DNA of 64,000 nt. Source: Hevea brasiliensis (Eukaryota > Streptophyta > Magnoliopsida > Malpighiales > Euphorbiaceae). Position 1 is the stretch's first letter; each line of letters opens with the position of its first letter. The stretch lies in assembly GCF_030052815.1 (NCBI RefSeq), contig NC_079496.1, forward strand, positions 66,577,652 through 66,641,651, in the 5' to 3' direction. The notes beneath the pieces are model-generated. The model was not told the origin of the DNA, did not search any database, and was given only the letters and a program-made list of their open reading frames with translations. The translations under genes were made by a program, and so were the position numbers. Of this stretch, positions 1-11,572 are shown piece after piece.

Positions 1-211
1 CCTACTAGGTTACCCATCGCTTAGGCACCGGCTTATTTAACTTGGTTGTATTTTATTTCTAAAATTTTTCTAAATTTTTCTTATTAATATTTGAGTTAAT
101 TATGGTTCCTCACTTTAGTTTAAATATTTTTCCAGACGTTCTAGCTGTCTAGACCGACACCAATCACCGGAATAGTAGAATGTACGGAATTGCTATAGGG
201 AGGGTGTTACA
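1..211 (-). repeat. gypsy-A 3' LTR, 5' part only (cut by window edge)
   Basis: Read on the minus strand this begins TGTAACACCCTCCC and continues with the same order of motifs as the first 200 bases of the gypsy-B LTR at 20646 (the Cggtgatt..gtcggt block, then tttaaactaaagtgagg). It is the 3' LTR of the minus-strand element whose coding region lies at 223-4933. The remainder of this roughly 3-kb LTR lies to the left of the window, so the target duplication cannot be checked. Confidence 0.85.
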
Positions 212-222
212 ACTCTTTCCCT
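212..222 (-). promoter_or_regulatory. polypurine tract of gypsy-A
   Basis: The minus strand reads agagggaaagagt immediately upstream of the LTR start TGTAAC. Its position between the last pol codon and the 3' LTR is that of the plus-strand priming tract. Gypsy-B has the equivalent agaggtgaagagt before 28574. Confidence 0.75.
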
Positions 223-984
223 CTAATTTAAATTTCGTCCTCGAAATTTACCTGATGCAAATAGTTGAGGGAACTGTTGCCTCATCGTCTCTTCACTTTC
301 CCAAGTTGCCTCCTCGGTGTTGTGGTGCCTCTAAAGCACTTTCACCAGTGGAATCTGCTTATTTCTCAACTCTTTCACTTCCCGAGCCTGGATCCGTATG
401 GGTTCTTCTTCATATGTCAAATCCGGTTGTACTTTAATTTCTTCCATGGAGTTGACAAGTGAAGGATCTGAGCGGTATCTTCTTAGCATAGACACGTGGA
501 ACACATTGTGGATCTTGTCTAGCTCTGGTGGTAAAGCTAGCCTGTAAGCTACTGGTCCCACACGTTCAATGACTTCATATGGGCCAATGAACCTAGGGCT
601 CAACTTACCTTTTCTTCCAAACCTCAGTACCTTCTTCCACGGTGACACCTTGAGAAACACTTTGTCGCCAACCGCATATTCTATTTCTTTTCTCTTCAGG
701 TCGGCATAAGATTTCTGTCTATCTGAGGCAACCTTCAGATTGGCTTTGATTAGTTTTACTTTCTCCTCAGTCTGTTTCACCAGGTCTAGCCCTACTAGTT
801 TGTCTTCGCCCAATTCAGTCCAGCACACTGGAGTTCTACATTTCCTCCCATTCAGTGCTTCATACGAGGCCATTTGGATGCTAGCTTGGTAGCTATTATT
901 GTATGCAAATTCTGCCAGTGGAAGATATCTATCCCAACTTCCCTCAAACTCAATGACACAACTCCTCAGCATATCCTCAAGGAC
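223..984 (-). pseudogene. gypsy-A integrase C-terminus with chromodomain (3' exon of pol), broken
   Basis: This is the C-terminal part of a Ty3/gypsy Pol. After the conserved integrase run LRSCVIEFEGSWDRYLPL come a linker rich in K and E, the GPY/F module (RFIGPYEVIERVGPVAYRL), the NVFHVSMLRRY motif, and a C-terminal chromodomain around KQIPLVKVL..HHNTEEATWE. Chromodomain-bearing integrases of this kind target chromatin during insertion (family knowledge: chromoviruses, Tekay/Del clade). The chromodomain is interrupted at 328-330, where a TAG stands in place of the Trp codon seen in gypsy-B. The segment begins exactly after the candidate intron at 985-1059. It is a decayed copy, with no sign of its own promoter. 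Confidence 0.88.
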
Positions 985-1059
985 CTGACATATATTTCAC
1001 ATTATTATTACCATTTCAGTTCAATATGTGTATTAGTTTAATTGGTTTCAATTGTTTAC
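985..1059 (-). other. candidate intron inside gypsy-A integrase (75 nt, GT...AG)
   Basis: On the minus strand the coding sequence ...VIQ (CAG) is followed by gtaaacaattg, 75 AT-rich bases, then atatatgtcag, after which the conserved VLEDMLRSC integrase sequence resumes in phase 0. Read through, the frame ends after VIQVNN. Gypsy-B has the same segment at 27731-27804 with the same donor and acceptor. The splice sites are seen directly; splicing itself is inferred. Confidence 0.7.
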
Positions 1060-1782
1060 CTGGATTACTCTTTCTGATTGCCCATCCGTCTGAGGATGGA
1101 AAGCTGTGCTGAAGTGGAGTTGTGTACCCAAGGACTCATGCAACTTCTTCCAGAATCTCGATGTAAACCTTGGGTCTCGATCAGATATGATGGAAAGTGG
1201 AATTCCATGCAGTCTAACTATCTCACTGATATACAATTCTGCTAACTTCTCCAGTGAGTAGTCAGTCCTAACTGGCAAAAAGTGTACTGACTTCGTCAGT
1301 CTATCTACTATCACCCATACTGCATCATGCTTCTTTTGGGTGAGAGGTAGACCACTTACAAAATCCATGGTGACCTGATCCCATTTCCATTCAGGTATGC
1401 ATATAGGCTGTAGCAAACCCGATGAAACTTGATGTTCTGCCTTAACTTGCTGACATGTTAAGCATTTAGTCACATAGTCAGCTATGTCCTTCTCCATACC
1501 AGGCCACCAATACTGAAGCTTCAGATCATGATACATTTTTGTACTTCCTAGGTGCATAGCATATACACTGGTGTGTGCCTCTTTTAGAATACTGGCCTTC
1601 AATTCCCCATCATTTGGTACACACAGTCTTCCTTTGTAGTATAGACACCCATCTGTTTTCACTTCATAGTCAGTTTCTTTCCCTTCTAGGATTTTTCTCA
1701 TAATAGCCTTTAGCTTCTCATCTGTCTTCTGCCCATCTAAAATCTGCTGTAACAGGTTTGACCTCACTTGCAACTCAGCCAA
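1060..1782 (-). pseudogene. gypsy-A integrase, zinc-binding and catalytic core
   Basis: This is the N-terminal and core integrase of the element. An open frame read from 1782 shows the HHCC zinc module (H70, H77, C107, C110 in CLTC), then the catalytic core with Asp140 in TMDF, Asp201 in SDRDPRF and Glu237 in GQSER. The last two have 35 residues between them, so the D,D35E triad is intact. Integrase joins element cDNA to chromosomal DNA in the nucleus. The frame stops a few residues into the candidate intron. Upstream, the link to RNase H at 1783-1794 is interrupted by a stop, so the polyprotein as a whole is broken although this domain is well preserved. Confidence 0.9.
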
Positions 1783-1794
1783 AATAGCTCCATC

Positions 1795-3156
1795 TCAAAC
1801 CAAAGATAGCCGGGCATTCAATGATCTCAAAGCTGTGATGGATTTTCTGCTCAAAGCATCAGCAACTACATTTGCCTTCCCAGGATGGTAGTCAATCACA
1901 CAATCATAGTCCTTCAGGAACTCAATCCATTGCCTTTGTCTAAGGTTGAGCTCCTTCTGGGTTGGCAAGTATTTCAGTCTTTTGTGGTCTATGTAAATGT
2001 AGCACTTTTCACCATACAAGTAATGCCTCCATATCTTCAGTGCAAAGATAATTGCTGCAAGTTCTAAATCATGGGTAGGGTAATTCTGTTCATGTGGCCT
2101 TAGCTGCCTGGAAGCATAAGCGACCACCTTCCCCTCTTGCATCAATACACACCCTAACCCATTATGAGAGGCATCACTGTAGACCACAAAGTCCTTTCCT
2201 AACATTGGCTGTGTTAACACTGGTGCCTTTGTCAACATAGCCTTTAACTTCTCAAAACTAGTCTGACACTTGTCATTCCAGTCAAATCTGACATTCTTAT
2301 GTAACAACTTGGTCATTGGAGCAGCTATTAAGGAAAATCCCTTCACAAATCTCCTGTAATACCCAGTTAGCCCCAAGAAGCTTCTGACCTCAGTTGTATT
2401 TCTAGGAGGCTTCCATTCCATCACTGCTTCTATTTTCTTGGGATCCACCCTAATCCCATCAGCTGACACTATGTTTCCAAGGAATGCAATCTCATTCAAC
2501 CAGAAGTCACACTTGGACAACTTAGCATACAGCTTCTTTTCTCTCAAGGTTTGCAAAACAATCCTCAAATGCTCATCATATTCTTCACTGGTCTTGGAAT
2601 ATACCAAAATATCATCAATAAAGACCACTACGAACTGATCTAGGTATGGATGGAAGATACGGTTCATAAGATCCATAAATGCTACTAGTGCATTTGTTAG
2701 GCCAAAGGGCATCACCAGAAACTCATAATGCCCATACCGGGTCCTGAATACAGTTTTTGGCACATCTGCATCTTTCACCCTCAACTGATGATACCCTGAT
2801 CTGAGATCAATTTTGGAAAATACTCCTACTCCCTTCAACTGATCAAACAGATCATTAATTCTAGGCAACGGATATTTGTTCTTCACTATCACTTTATTCA
2901 ACTGCCAGTAATCAATGCACAACCTCAAAGTCCCATCCTTCTTTTTCACAAACAGCACTGGAGCTCCCCATGGTGACACACTAGGGTGTATGAACCCCTT
3001 ATCCAGTAACTCTTGTAACTGGATTTTCAGTTCTTTCATTTCTGTGGGTGCCATCCTATCAGGAGCAATAGAGATTGGTGCTGTACCCGACAGTATATCA
3101 ATAGCAAATTCAACTTCCCTTTCTGGTGGCAAACCAGGCAATTCTTTAGAGAACAC
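1795..3156 (-). pseudogene. gypsy-A reverse transcriptase and RNase H
   Basis: A 453-residue open frame holds both polymerase domains. The RT part contains [13 protein letters not shown] (about residues 71-83), [14 protein letters not shown] (114-127), VMPFGLTNA (148-156) and the catalytic FIDD (179-182). RNase H follows with Asp328 in [10 protein letters not shown], Glu365 in DLELAAI and Asp390 in [10 protein letters not shown], then the [15 protein letters not shown] tether. RT copies element RNA to DNA and RNase H removes the RNA. Odd residues include Trp in place of the usual Arg after CIDY and LV in place of the usual PA in TNALVAF; the latter lies beside the active site. It ends in a stop before integrase. 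Confidence 0.93.
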
Positions 3157-3204
3157 ATTTGGGAAGTCTTTTACTGTGAGTATGTTACACAGATCTGGCT
3201 TAGC

Positions 3205-3783
3205 CTACCTAGTATCCACCACATGTGCTAGGTAGGCTTCACAGCCTTTTCTCATCAATTTTCTTATAACTATGGCTGAGATGACATTGGACAAGAAATC
3301 TGTCCTTTCCCCCATGATTGTAATCTCATTACCCTCAGGAGTTTTCAAAGAAATCCTCTTCAGTTTACAATTAACCATTGCCAGATGACGTGACAACCAG
3401 TCCATTCCCAAAATCACGTCAAACTCATGGAAAGGCAACTCAATCAGGTCTGCCATGAATTCATACCCCTGAATCCTTAATGGGCAACCCTTGTATACTT
3501 TGTTCACCACTACACTATGGCCCAATGGATTAGTGATCAGAATGTCTTGGTCACACTCCCTTACTATTATCCCCCTTTCTATAGGTAGGTTGATGCAGAT
3601 GTATGAATGAGTGGATCCTGGATCCACCAATCCATGCACAGATGCATTGTAGAGGGAAAACGTACCCCTGATGACGTCCGGGGCATCTTGCTCCTGCTGA
3701 GCTCTCATGGCATAGGCTCTGGTAGGTGGTCTGCCGTCAGGCCTCTCTACTGGCTCAAATGCAAGCCTCTGTGATGGTCCCAT
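3205..3783 (-). pseudogene. gypsy-A aspartic protease region
   Basis: This is a 192-residue open frame between gag and RT. The retropepsin-like active-site motif appears as GLVDPGSTHSYI (about residues 51-62), with the Pro-containing DPGS form shared by gypsy-B. Later parts, including GMDWLSRHLAMVNCK, match the flap and C-terminal regions usual for plant gypsy proteases. The enzyme would cut Gag-Pol inside virus-like particles. A stop codon separates the frame from RT (just before 3204), where gypsy-B reads through, so gypsy-A is defective here. Confidence 0.88.
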
Positions 3784-3813
3784 TGCCTCAGATTTGCCAG
3801 ATTTTCTACCCCT

Positions 3814-4933
3814 TTATGGTGCAGGAGCAGGTCTGTCTGCTTGTGTTGGAGCAGCTGTAGTAGTTCTGCGTGGACAGTTCCTCAGCTGATGCTCTGTCGA
3901 CCCACACCTTAAGCAGGCACCAGTCACTCTCCAACACTCCCCCTTATGCCATTTCAAACAATGTGGACATGCAAAAGATGCTGGAGCTGGTCCCCTAAAC
4001 CCTGTCCCTGGAGAGCTGCCCACTGATGCTGTGGACTGACCTCTCCTAGGGGTGAACTGTGGGCCCGGCCTCGACATCGACTCGACCTTGTGGTTGACCT
4101 GAACTCTGTGCAGGTGGACCTTTGAACTTCTTCCCAGGTGTAGGAGATGAACTAGACTGACCCGAGCCCCTCTTCTGCTGTCTCTCTCTTCTGGTCTGCT
4201 CACTTATTCTAACCTTTTTAACTTTTATTGCAGCTTCCACTAACTTGGTGAAGTCGGTGATTCCCAAGGCAGTAATCATGATCTTTATGTTGTTATTTAA
4301 TCCCTCTTCAAATCTTTTACACCTTCCGGCCTCATTAGGGACTATCTCCCTTCCGTAGCGACTCAATCTGACAAATTCCTTTTCATACTCGGCCACTGTC
4401 AGCTGTCTCTGCCTCAGGTTAATGAACTCTCTTCTTCTCTCTTCCAGGTATACACTACCCACATATTTCTTCTTAAATTCTGAGAGGAAGAAGTCCTAAG
4501 TTATTACTTTTGGTTGCACTTCACTAGACACCGTATCCCATCATTCATATACATCATCTTGCAACAGAGATATGGCAGCTTCTAGGTTTTGCTCTGGAAT
4601 GTAGTGGAGTTGTTTTAAAACCCTTCGTGTTCTGTTCAACCAATTTTCAGCTGCAACAGAATCATCTTCTCTCTTGCCAAAGAAATCCACTGCTCCAAAT
4701 TTTCTTAGTCTTTCCAGGTGTGATTTCTGCTGTGGAGGTGGTGGTAGTGGTGGCATTACCCCAACCATTTGTTTGAAGAATTTGGCCATTTGCTGGAACA
4801 CGACCTGTGGAGGCTGAGTAGGCTCTGCTGGAGCTGGTGTAGCAGGTTCTCCCCTACCCCCAGTCTCAGCTATTGCAGGTGGAGCATGACTCTCCACTTC
4901 CTCCTTAACTGCCCTCTGAGATGTGGGGTCCAT
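3814..4933 (-). pseudogene. gypsy-A gag (capsid and zinc knuckle), frameshifted
   Basis: Gag starts with MDPTSQRAVKEEVE at 4933, just after the PBS and leader, matching the gypsy-B start at 23882. A Pro/Gln-rich N-terminus is followed by the capsid region (KFGAVDFFGKREDDSVAAENWL) and the conserved run YLEERRREFINLRQ. The nucleocapsid carries CPHCLKWHKGEC and a CX2CX4HX4C knuckle, CLRCGSTEHQLRNC. Gag packages element RNA in cytoplasmic particles. A nonsense change near 4541 (YE followed by a stop where gypsy-B has YEWWD) and a frame change near 4046-4203 break it into three pieces. Confidence 0.88.
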
Positions 4934-5042
4934 ATCCTAATCAAAATAACAAAGACAAACAGATCTGCATTAGTGTCACCTCGACTCTTACAAATGCAAT
5001 GCATGGTATGGACTCAATCTAGGCCCAGAAATGCCTAAACCA

Positions 5043-5056
5043 TGCTCTGATACTAC
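5043..5056 (-). other. primer binding site of gypsy-A
   Basis: The minus strand reads agtagtatcagagcatgg a few bases inside the 5' LTR, one change from TGGTATCAGAGC, which pairs with initiator tRNA-Met in most plant LTR elements. Confidence 0.8.
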
Positions 5057-5060
5057 TAAA

Positions 5061-5519
5061 TGTGACACCCCTTACCCGTCTACGGTGTAGCCAAGCAAGA
5101 TATGCCACGCAGTGTATTACAACACCCTATTTTAATTCAATCTTTTTTTTTCCTAATTTATTATTATTATTATTTTTTTCATAGTTATGAAGTAAAATTT
5201 ATGAAATATAATTCATTTAAGTCATTTATTGAAATTATAATTTATTTGAGGTTCCGAAAATTTTATAGAAAATCCGGCAGAGTACCGGCTAAAAATGGAG
5301 AAAACAGTTCTTCGGAACCTGTGAAAAACACTTCCAAAATTTTCAATCAATCCCAAACTCCATTTCATCATCAAAATCTCAATATTTTTCAACAACATTT
5401 CCATTTCTCAATCATTCATTTCTCATGGTATTCATATACAAGCAATAAATAAATACTCAATTTTCCATTCTTAAACACAATTTTCATTATTTACATTAAC
5501 ATCAAAATACATTACACAA
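5061..5519 (-). repeat. gypsy-A 5' LTR, 3' part only (truncated)
   Basis: Read on the minus strand this ends in ggggtgtcaca and contains the acaggttccgaagaactg..ccggattttct block found near the end of both gypsy-B LTRs. Only about 460 bp of a roughly 3.1-kb LTR remains. It stops abruptly at copia-A; the seven bases tacacaa at 5513-5519 fit both the LTR and the copia RT sequence, so the junction looks like a microhomology deletion and not an insertion boundary. Confidence 0.85.
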
Positions 5520-6659
5520 TATTGCATACATCAAACTTCCAATAGCCAAAGCATATGGAATCCTGGCCATTTTGTCTCTTTCTTCAGGTGTCTTTGGAGA
5601 CATCTCTTTAGAAAGGTGGATACCGTGTCTCATTGGTAACAATCCTCTCTTGGAATCAAGCATTTTAAACCTCTTTAACACCTTTTCCAAGTATAGACTT
5701 TGGGATAAACCAATTATTCTTTTTGCTCTATCTCTATAGATTCGAATCCTAAGAATATAGGTTGCCTCCCCTAAGTCTTTCATGGAGAATATATTTGACA
5801 ACCATACCTTTATAGTTGTCAACATACCTGCGTCATTACCCATCAATAAAATATCATCTACATATAAGACAAGGAAAGTGATAGCACTATCACTCACCTT
5901 CTTATATACACATGGCTCGTCCTCATTTTTAATAAAACTAAATGACTGAATGGCTTCATCAAAATGGATGTTCCAACTCCTCGAAGATTGTTTCAACCCA
6001 TAAATGGATCTCTTTAGCTTGCATACTTTAGAACCATCTTGGGATTCAAAACCCCTAGGTTATTCCATGAAAATGTTTTCTTCAATGTAACCATTGAAAA
6101 AAACTGTTTTGAAATTCATCTGTCAAATCTTATAATCATAGTATGCAGCTATCGCTAATAGAATCCTAATTGATTTGAGCATGGAAATAGGCGAGAAATT
6201 CTCCTCATAATCGATTCCTTGCCTTTGGCGAAACCCTTTTGCTATTAGCCTTGCCATATAGGTCTCTACCTTTCCATCAGAACTAATTTTCCTCTTGAAA
6301 ACCCATTTGTTCCCTATAGGTACAATACCTTCAGGTGGGTCAACAAGATTCCAAACTTGATTCTTATACATGGAATCAATCTCCGATTTCATAGCATCAA
6401 TCCATTTTGAAGAGTCTATATCTGATATAGCTTCTTCATAAGTAAGTGGATCATCTCCATGATCTACTTCTTCATGAGTAGACAACTCTTGTTCTTCTTC
6501 ATGAAGGAAACCATATCTCACTGGTGGGTGAGATACCCTAGTTGTTCTGCGAGGAACAGCTGTAGATGTATCATCAATAGGTATAGGTTGACTAGATGGA
6601 TCTATATCCATCTGATCTATTGGTTGGTCAGAATTCTCTAATTCCAACTCTATTTGCCT
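5513..6659 (-). pseudogene. copia-A reverse transcriptase (partial, broken)
   Basis: This is the RT part of a Ty1/copia Pol. From 6647 the order is the acidic linker, KWIDAMKSEIDSMYKNQVW, the fingers motif NKWVFKRK, then after stops near 6000-6123 the palm with FLVLYVDDILLMGND (catalytic YVDD) and the MKDLGEATYILRI motif. The catalytic QMDVK block lies in the interrupted stretch. It stops in GSLMYA, where gypsy-A LTR sequence is fused, so RNase H and the 3' LTR are missing. The reading continues upstream after the solo LTR at 6665-10204. Copia-B at 61247-62257 is a close relative with a longer open frame. Confidence 0.9.
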
Positions 6660-6664
6660 TCCTT
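6660..6664. repeat. target-site duplication (tcctt), left copy
   Basis: tcctt directly precedes the solo LTR and recurs at 10205-10209. Removing the LTR and one copy restores the contiguous copia sequence (ggaggcaaaggaaggcaaa on the minus strand), as in copia-B near 61100. Confidence 0.95.
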
Positions 6665-9600
6665 TGTAACACCCCTATGTTCGATAGTGCGTTCTACTAT
6701 TTCGGTGACCAGTGCTGTCCAGATAGCTAGGATGCTTAGAACTACACTTAGATATGAGTGAGGAGACATAAAATAATGAAATAAAAGAAAAGAAAATACA
6801 AGAAAAACAAAGGAAAAATAATAGCAATGAAATGTAACCAAGTTAAATGAGTCGAGAACCCTAGCGATGGGTGACCGCACCAGGAAGTTACGGCGTGGAC
6901 CGTTGACTAGCCCTGGACCGCGGAGAACCCTGAAAAATATTTTTTAAGACTTAAATAAACACCAATTAAAGTTAAATATCATTAGAAATATCAAAGAAAA
7001 ATTAATTAATTAGTACAAAGAAAAACGAGAAATCAAGAAAATGACAAAACTCGGTGTTACTGAAAAATCAAGAATGCAATCCTAACAGGGGCATTGTGGT
7101 CATTTGACACCCCTAGTTGTCTTTTGACCTAAATGTCCATTAAAAATAAATGGTATTACACTTGAAAAATGTCATGAAAAATTAAATTGGTGGTACCAAA
7201 TTTAAATAGCAAAAGATAGGAGTTAAATGTTATAATTTGGAAACTTTAGAATAAATAAACCTTAAAATGGGTGATGGTGCTCCACTAACTCCACTTAAGT
7301 GGACCACTAAACCTATTGTGGCAGAAATAATTCATCTTCTTCAACCTCCCAAAACCAGCCGAAATTCCCTTGAAGAAAACCTCCATGGCCGAAGCTTTCA
7401 AGCTCCATGCAAGCTTCACTCCTTCATCTTCAAGCCATGATCTTCACATTTTCCTTCACTAAAGTTGTTCTACACAACTTGGGCAGTAGATAGGCTGCAA
7501 TAAAATTAAGTTTTGGTGAGGTTTTGAAGAATTTCAAAAGTGGTAAGTATGTATTTTTTTATTCTTGTTTCATTAAACCTTGAATGGATGTTATGGGTAG
7601 TTGATTTGTGGAAGGATTTTTGAAGTTTGATGAGTTAATGGAGAGGTACATTTTGGCAGCCATGAAACTTCAATAAGAACAGTTTATACTTGCATGTAAA
7701 TAGTGGTTTGAATGATGATTTATAGGTTTGATTGTATGGTACTTGAATTCCATGTGTAAGGTATGATTTTGGAAGCTTGGAAACTAATTGAAAGAGATGT
7801 ACAAATCGGCAACTTTGAAGTGTAGATCAAAATGTATTGTTTCATGGTTTGGTTTATGGAATTATATTGTTGAATTATGGTGCTTGCTATGGCAGCATGT
7901 ATATGTGTATAAAGGATTGAATTTGGACATGTAAATGAGCTATGTCATGTGGTTAAGTTGTTTGTAATTGATCTTGGAAAATTCTGTACTATAATGTGCA
8001 TATTGAGAATGGTTATAAGCTGCCAAAATGACCAAAAATGAGTTGCTAACTGTGTTTATGTTATGGTACAAACTAGAAATGACATGAAGGAAATAACTTG
8101 GTAAGCATATTATGTGTAATTTGTAAAGGGTGAACAATATACAATAGGGCAGTGTATGTTTTGGCTTAGAACCTTAAGTGTGTGGCTCCAATTGGTATGA
8201 GACCAATTGGAGGTGAAACTAGGCACAAAAAGTGCCAACTTTCATGAAGGAAGCTTACCAAAATTCTGCTTGGAAGGTGACTTGAAAAATGATCAAATCC
8301 GGATTAGTGCTTTGAAAGCCTGAAAATTGACCGTTTGGGCAGCAGTTAGTGTTTTGGCCATAACTCACTCAAAACAGGTCCAATTAACCTAAAATTTTTA
8401 CCATGAATAGTTTAGATATATATCTACAATTCTTATGAAGAAACCAAAGCCCAGAAATGGCCAGAACTAAGCCAAATAGCTTGCACAAGTTCAGGTCCAA
8501 AAACTAGCCGAACCAAAAGTGACCTAAAAATGACCTAAACCTACCATTTTGGTACATTTTGTCCAGCATTGGTAAATTGACTATAACTTGGTGTACACAA
8601 CTCAGAATGACCTGAAATTTTACTCCGCACGTAATAAGACATAGACCTACAAGTTTGTAGTTTTAACCAAAACCCGAAAACCGAGGGAACTAGGTCGTCC
8701 AGTTAGGTCAAATTAGTATACCGGAATCCGACAAATTGCAATAAAATGCAATATGCATGAAAATGAATTGGGTAACATGTACCAATACTAAAAGGCTATT
8801 AAATATGACATATTGGTAACATTAAAGCCTAATTCACCTAGACTGCATTAAGGTTGAACATCTTAGGTTGACTAAGGAAATAATAGAACTCATTAAATTA
8901 AGTATTAAGCCTTATTGTTAGAGACGGTTTAAATAAGTACTGAAATACTTTAAATTGTGTATTTCAGTTAGCAAAGACTCAGGGAAGGGGAAGGAAACAC
9001 TGAGTCTGAGCCAAGAGACAGTTATCAGAGGTTTGTGCACAACAGTTATTTCTTTTGAATTTTTCAATTGAAATAAATTATGACTATTTGTATATTATTA
9101 TTTTAAATTGTGAAAAATTGTTTGATTGATATTTGATGGATACTTATTGATTGAAAAGCATTGTAAATGGTTTGAAACCACAGCTATCATGTATATTGAT
9201 TGAATTCCTCGCTAGCTTGTCTAGTGGGATGAATTGAATTCCCTCTCTGGCTGAAGTGTTGAGGTGTGTGCCTGTTGAGGATGAATAAAAATGAGTTCTC
9301 ATATTATTGCTAGCTAGCTATGTTAGTCCTCATTAGCCATCGGCTTTTGGGATGAATTGAACTTTGGCAACATGATTAAGCTGTGTGTCTATGATTTATT
9401 GATATTTATTGTGATATTGTGAAATGGAGTTTAAATTCTTTATGTCATTCATTGTCTTTGAATTTAACTATGGTTTTAAGTATCCACTATTTATATGACT
9501 TATGATTTGTGATTTAAAGTTACATTGTGTTAATATTGTGCACCACTAAGACATTGGCTCAGCGATAGCTTTTCATTGCCGTCGCAGTAGACAGACTGAC

Positions 9601-10204
9601 AGAGCAGCAGACTAGGCTGCTAGTACTACACTGAGAGATTATCGGGTATATTGAGTATACCATATTTTGCATTTTGTATTGTAATGTATGTTCACTGTAT
9701 GTATATAGTATTTTTGGTTTTGAGTAGTTGTAAATTAAAATTGTACATTGAAGTTATAAAATAAATTGTAAATTAATTTGGTTTGTAAATATTGTGATAT
9801 ATTTCTTTTATCTCAGCCTTTGAAAACACTGAAAAATTATTATGGATTTGAGTTGACAAATGTTGAGAAACATATTGTGTTGATTAAATGTTGGAGTTTG
9901 AGATTGAGAAATATATTTGAAGTGCTTTTTACAGGTTTTTGAAGAACTGTTTTATTCAAAATATAGATGGCACTCTGCCAAAATTTTTACAGAAATTACT
10001 AATAATTCAAATGTGTTAGCTGTTTCACTTCAGTTCAAAAATTTTTTTAACACATGTAAATAGTGCTCATCACTGTAAAAAAAAGAAAGAAAAGTTTTAA
10101 AATCCTTTGTAGTGTATTTAATGGGTTATCAGTAGACGAAGTTGATAATTCATTAGGTATACTACAGGATCATGTTATGCCTTACAGAGGGGTAGGGTGT
10201 GACA
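6665..10204 (+). mobile_element. solo LTR, Tekay-like gypsy family, 3540 bp
   Basis: It begins TGTAACACCCCTATG and ends GGGTGTGACA, TG...CA bounded and flanked by the 5-bp repeat tcctt. No PBS, PPT or coding sequence is present inside, so it is a solo LTR left by LTR-LTR recombination. The sequence shares the order of several blocks with the gypsy-B LTR (the start, the ccctagcgatgggt block near 6860, and a caccactaag hairpin near 9541). A second member of the same family starts at 52085. I see no genes in it. Confidence 0.93.
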
Positions 10205-10209
10205 TCCTT
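10205..10209. repeat. target-site duplication (tcctt), right copy
   Basis: Exact match to 6660-6664, immediately after the terminal CA of the solo LTR. Confidence 0.95.
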
Positions 10210-11066
10210 TGCCTCCTTTTTGAACAAACTGTTGTTCAAGAAATGTGGCAGCTTTACTCACCACAACCATTTATGATGTAGGCAAATAGAAATAATATCC
10301 AAAACTATCTCTTGGATATTCAACAAATCGACCCTTTTCTGATCTGGTTTCCAAGTTATTAGTGTTCAGCTTTTTGATATAAGCTGGACAACCCCAAATC
10401 TTAACATGCTTAAGACTTGGTTTTCTTCCATGCCATATATCATAAGGTGTGGAAGATACTGATTTTGATGGAATCCTATTCAGAATATGCAAAGCTGATT
10501 CTAATGCAAATCCCCAAAAGGAGATTGGCATATCAGTATAGCTCATCATACTACGTACCATATCCAATAGGGTACGATTTCTGCTTTTAGATACACCATT
10601 CAACTGTGGTGTTCCTGGAGGAGTCAGCTGGGAAACAATGCCATGCTCTATCAAGTATTCATCAAATTCAGTACTCAAGTATTCACCTCCACGATCTGAT
10701 CGAAGAGTTTTAATACTCTTTCCTGTTTGATTTTCTACTTCAGATTTAAATTCTTTGAACTTTTTAAAGGATTCATGTTTGTATTTCATCAAATACAATT
10801 ACCCAAACCTTGATTTATCATCAGTAAAGGTAATAAAATAATGAAAACCACCTCTATCCATTTCTTTAAATGGACCACATATATCACTATGTATTAGCTC
10901 CAAAATATTTTTAGCTCTTAGCCCTTGTCCTATAAAGGGTGATCTAGTCATTTTGCCTTGAAGGCAAGATTCACAAGTTGGAGTAGGCTCAGAGCCCAAT
11001 GAGGATAAAAAACCCATTTTCTCCAGTTTTGCAATCCTATCTTCTGCAACATGACATAACCTTAAG
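10210..11066 (-). pseudogene. copia-A integrase
   Basis: The minus strand encodes the GAG-pre-integrase/zinc region (CESCLQGKMTRSPF, HSDICGPFKEMDRGGFHYFITFTDD, from about 11017) and the integrase core and C-terminus (KTLRSDRGGEYLS, LTPPGTPQLNGVSKSRNRTLLDMVRSMM, then the WGCPAYIKK block). Catalytic Asp residues in HSDICGP and RSDRGGEY are visible; the position of the third acidic residue reads SKSRN where the usual form is SERRN, so the catalytic Glu is replaced by Lys. Stops at 10798 and near 11066 break the frame. It would have inserted element cDNA. Confidence 0.9.
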
Positions 11067-11068
11067 TG

Positions 11069-11572
11069 TCAAATATATTTTGAACTTGAGTTGGTTTTCA
11101 TCATGGCATTGCATTCATTTAGATGACTTGCATTCATTTTGTGTTTTTCATTATTATCCAAATAATAAAGACCATCATTCATATAACCCGAACCAACATA
11201 TTTGTTTTCAAAATAAATATTGCAAGCATCATCTGTGAACTGAAATTCATAGCCATTTCTAGTCAAACTAGATATAGAAATGATGTTCTTAAAAGCATCA
11301 GGTACATATAAAATATTATCCAAACACATAATATGTCCAAACATGTAAAAAGATTTAGATCCTATGGCTAAAGCTTCAACAGTTGAGCCATTGTCAATTC
11401 GGACTCTAACATCTCGAGAACGCAAGCTGCTATTATTTACTAGTTTCTGCATATCATAAGAAATGTGAAAACTGGCACCAGTATCTAAAACCCAGGCTGT
11501 AGATGAACTATGAGTATCATCAGAATCTAAATAACAAGATATGGACATACCTTCCAAAGGCGTATCCTTCAT
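11069..11572 (-). pseudogene. copia-A aspartic protease
   Basis: A 167-residue frame carries the copia protease active site WVLDTGASFHI (about residues 27-37), followed by VRIDNGSTVEALAIG and DNILYVPDAFKNIISISSLTRNGYEF, the usual C-terminal protease landmarks. It continues into the LNECNAMMKTNSSSKYI linker, then a stop stands just before the HLRLCH integrase zinc region. The protease would mature Gag-Pol. Copia-B lacks this whole domain, which makes this the only protease copy of the family in the window. Confidence 0.9.
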
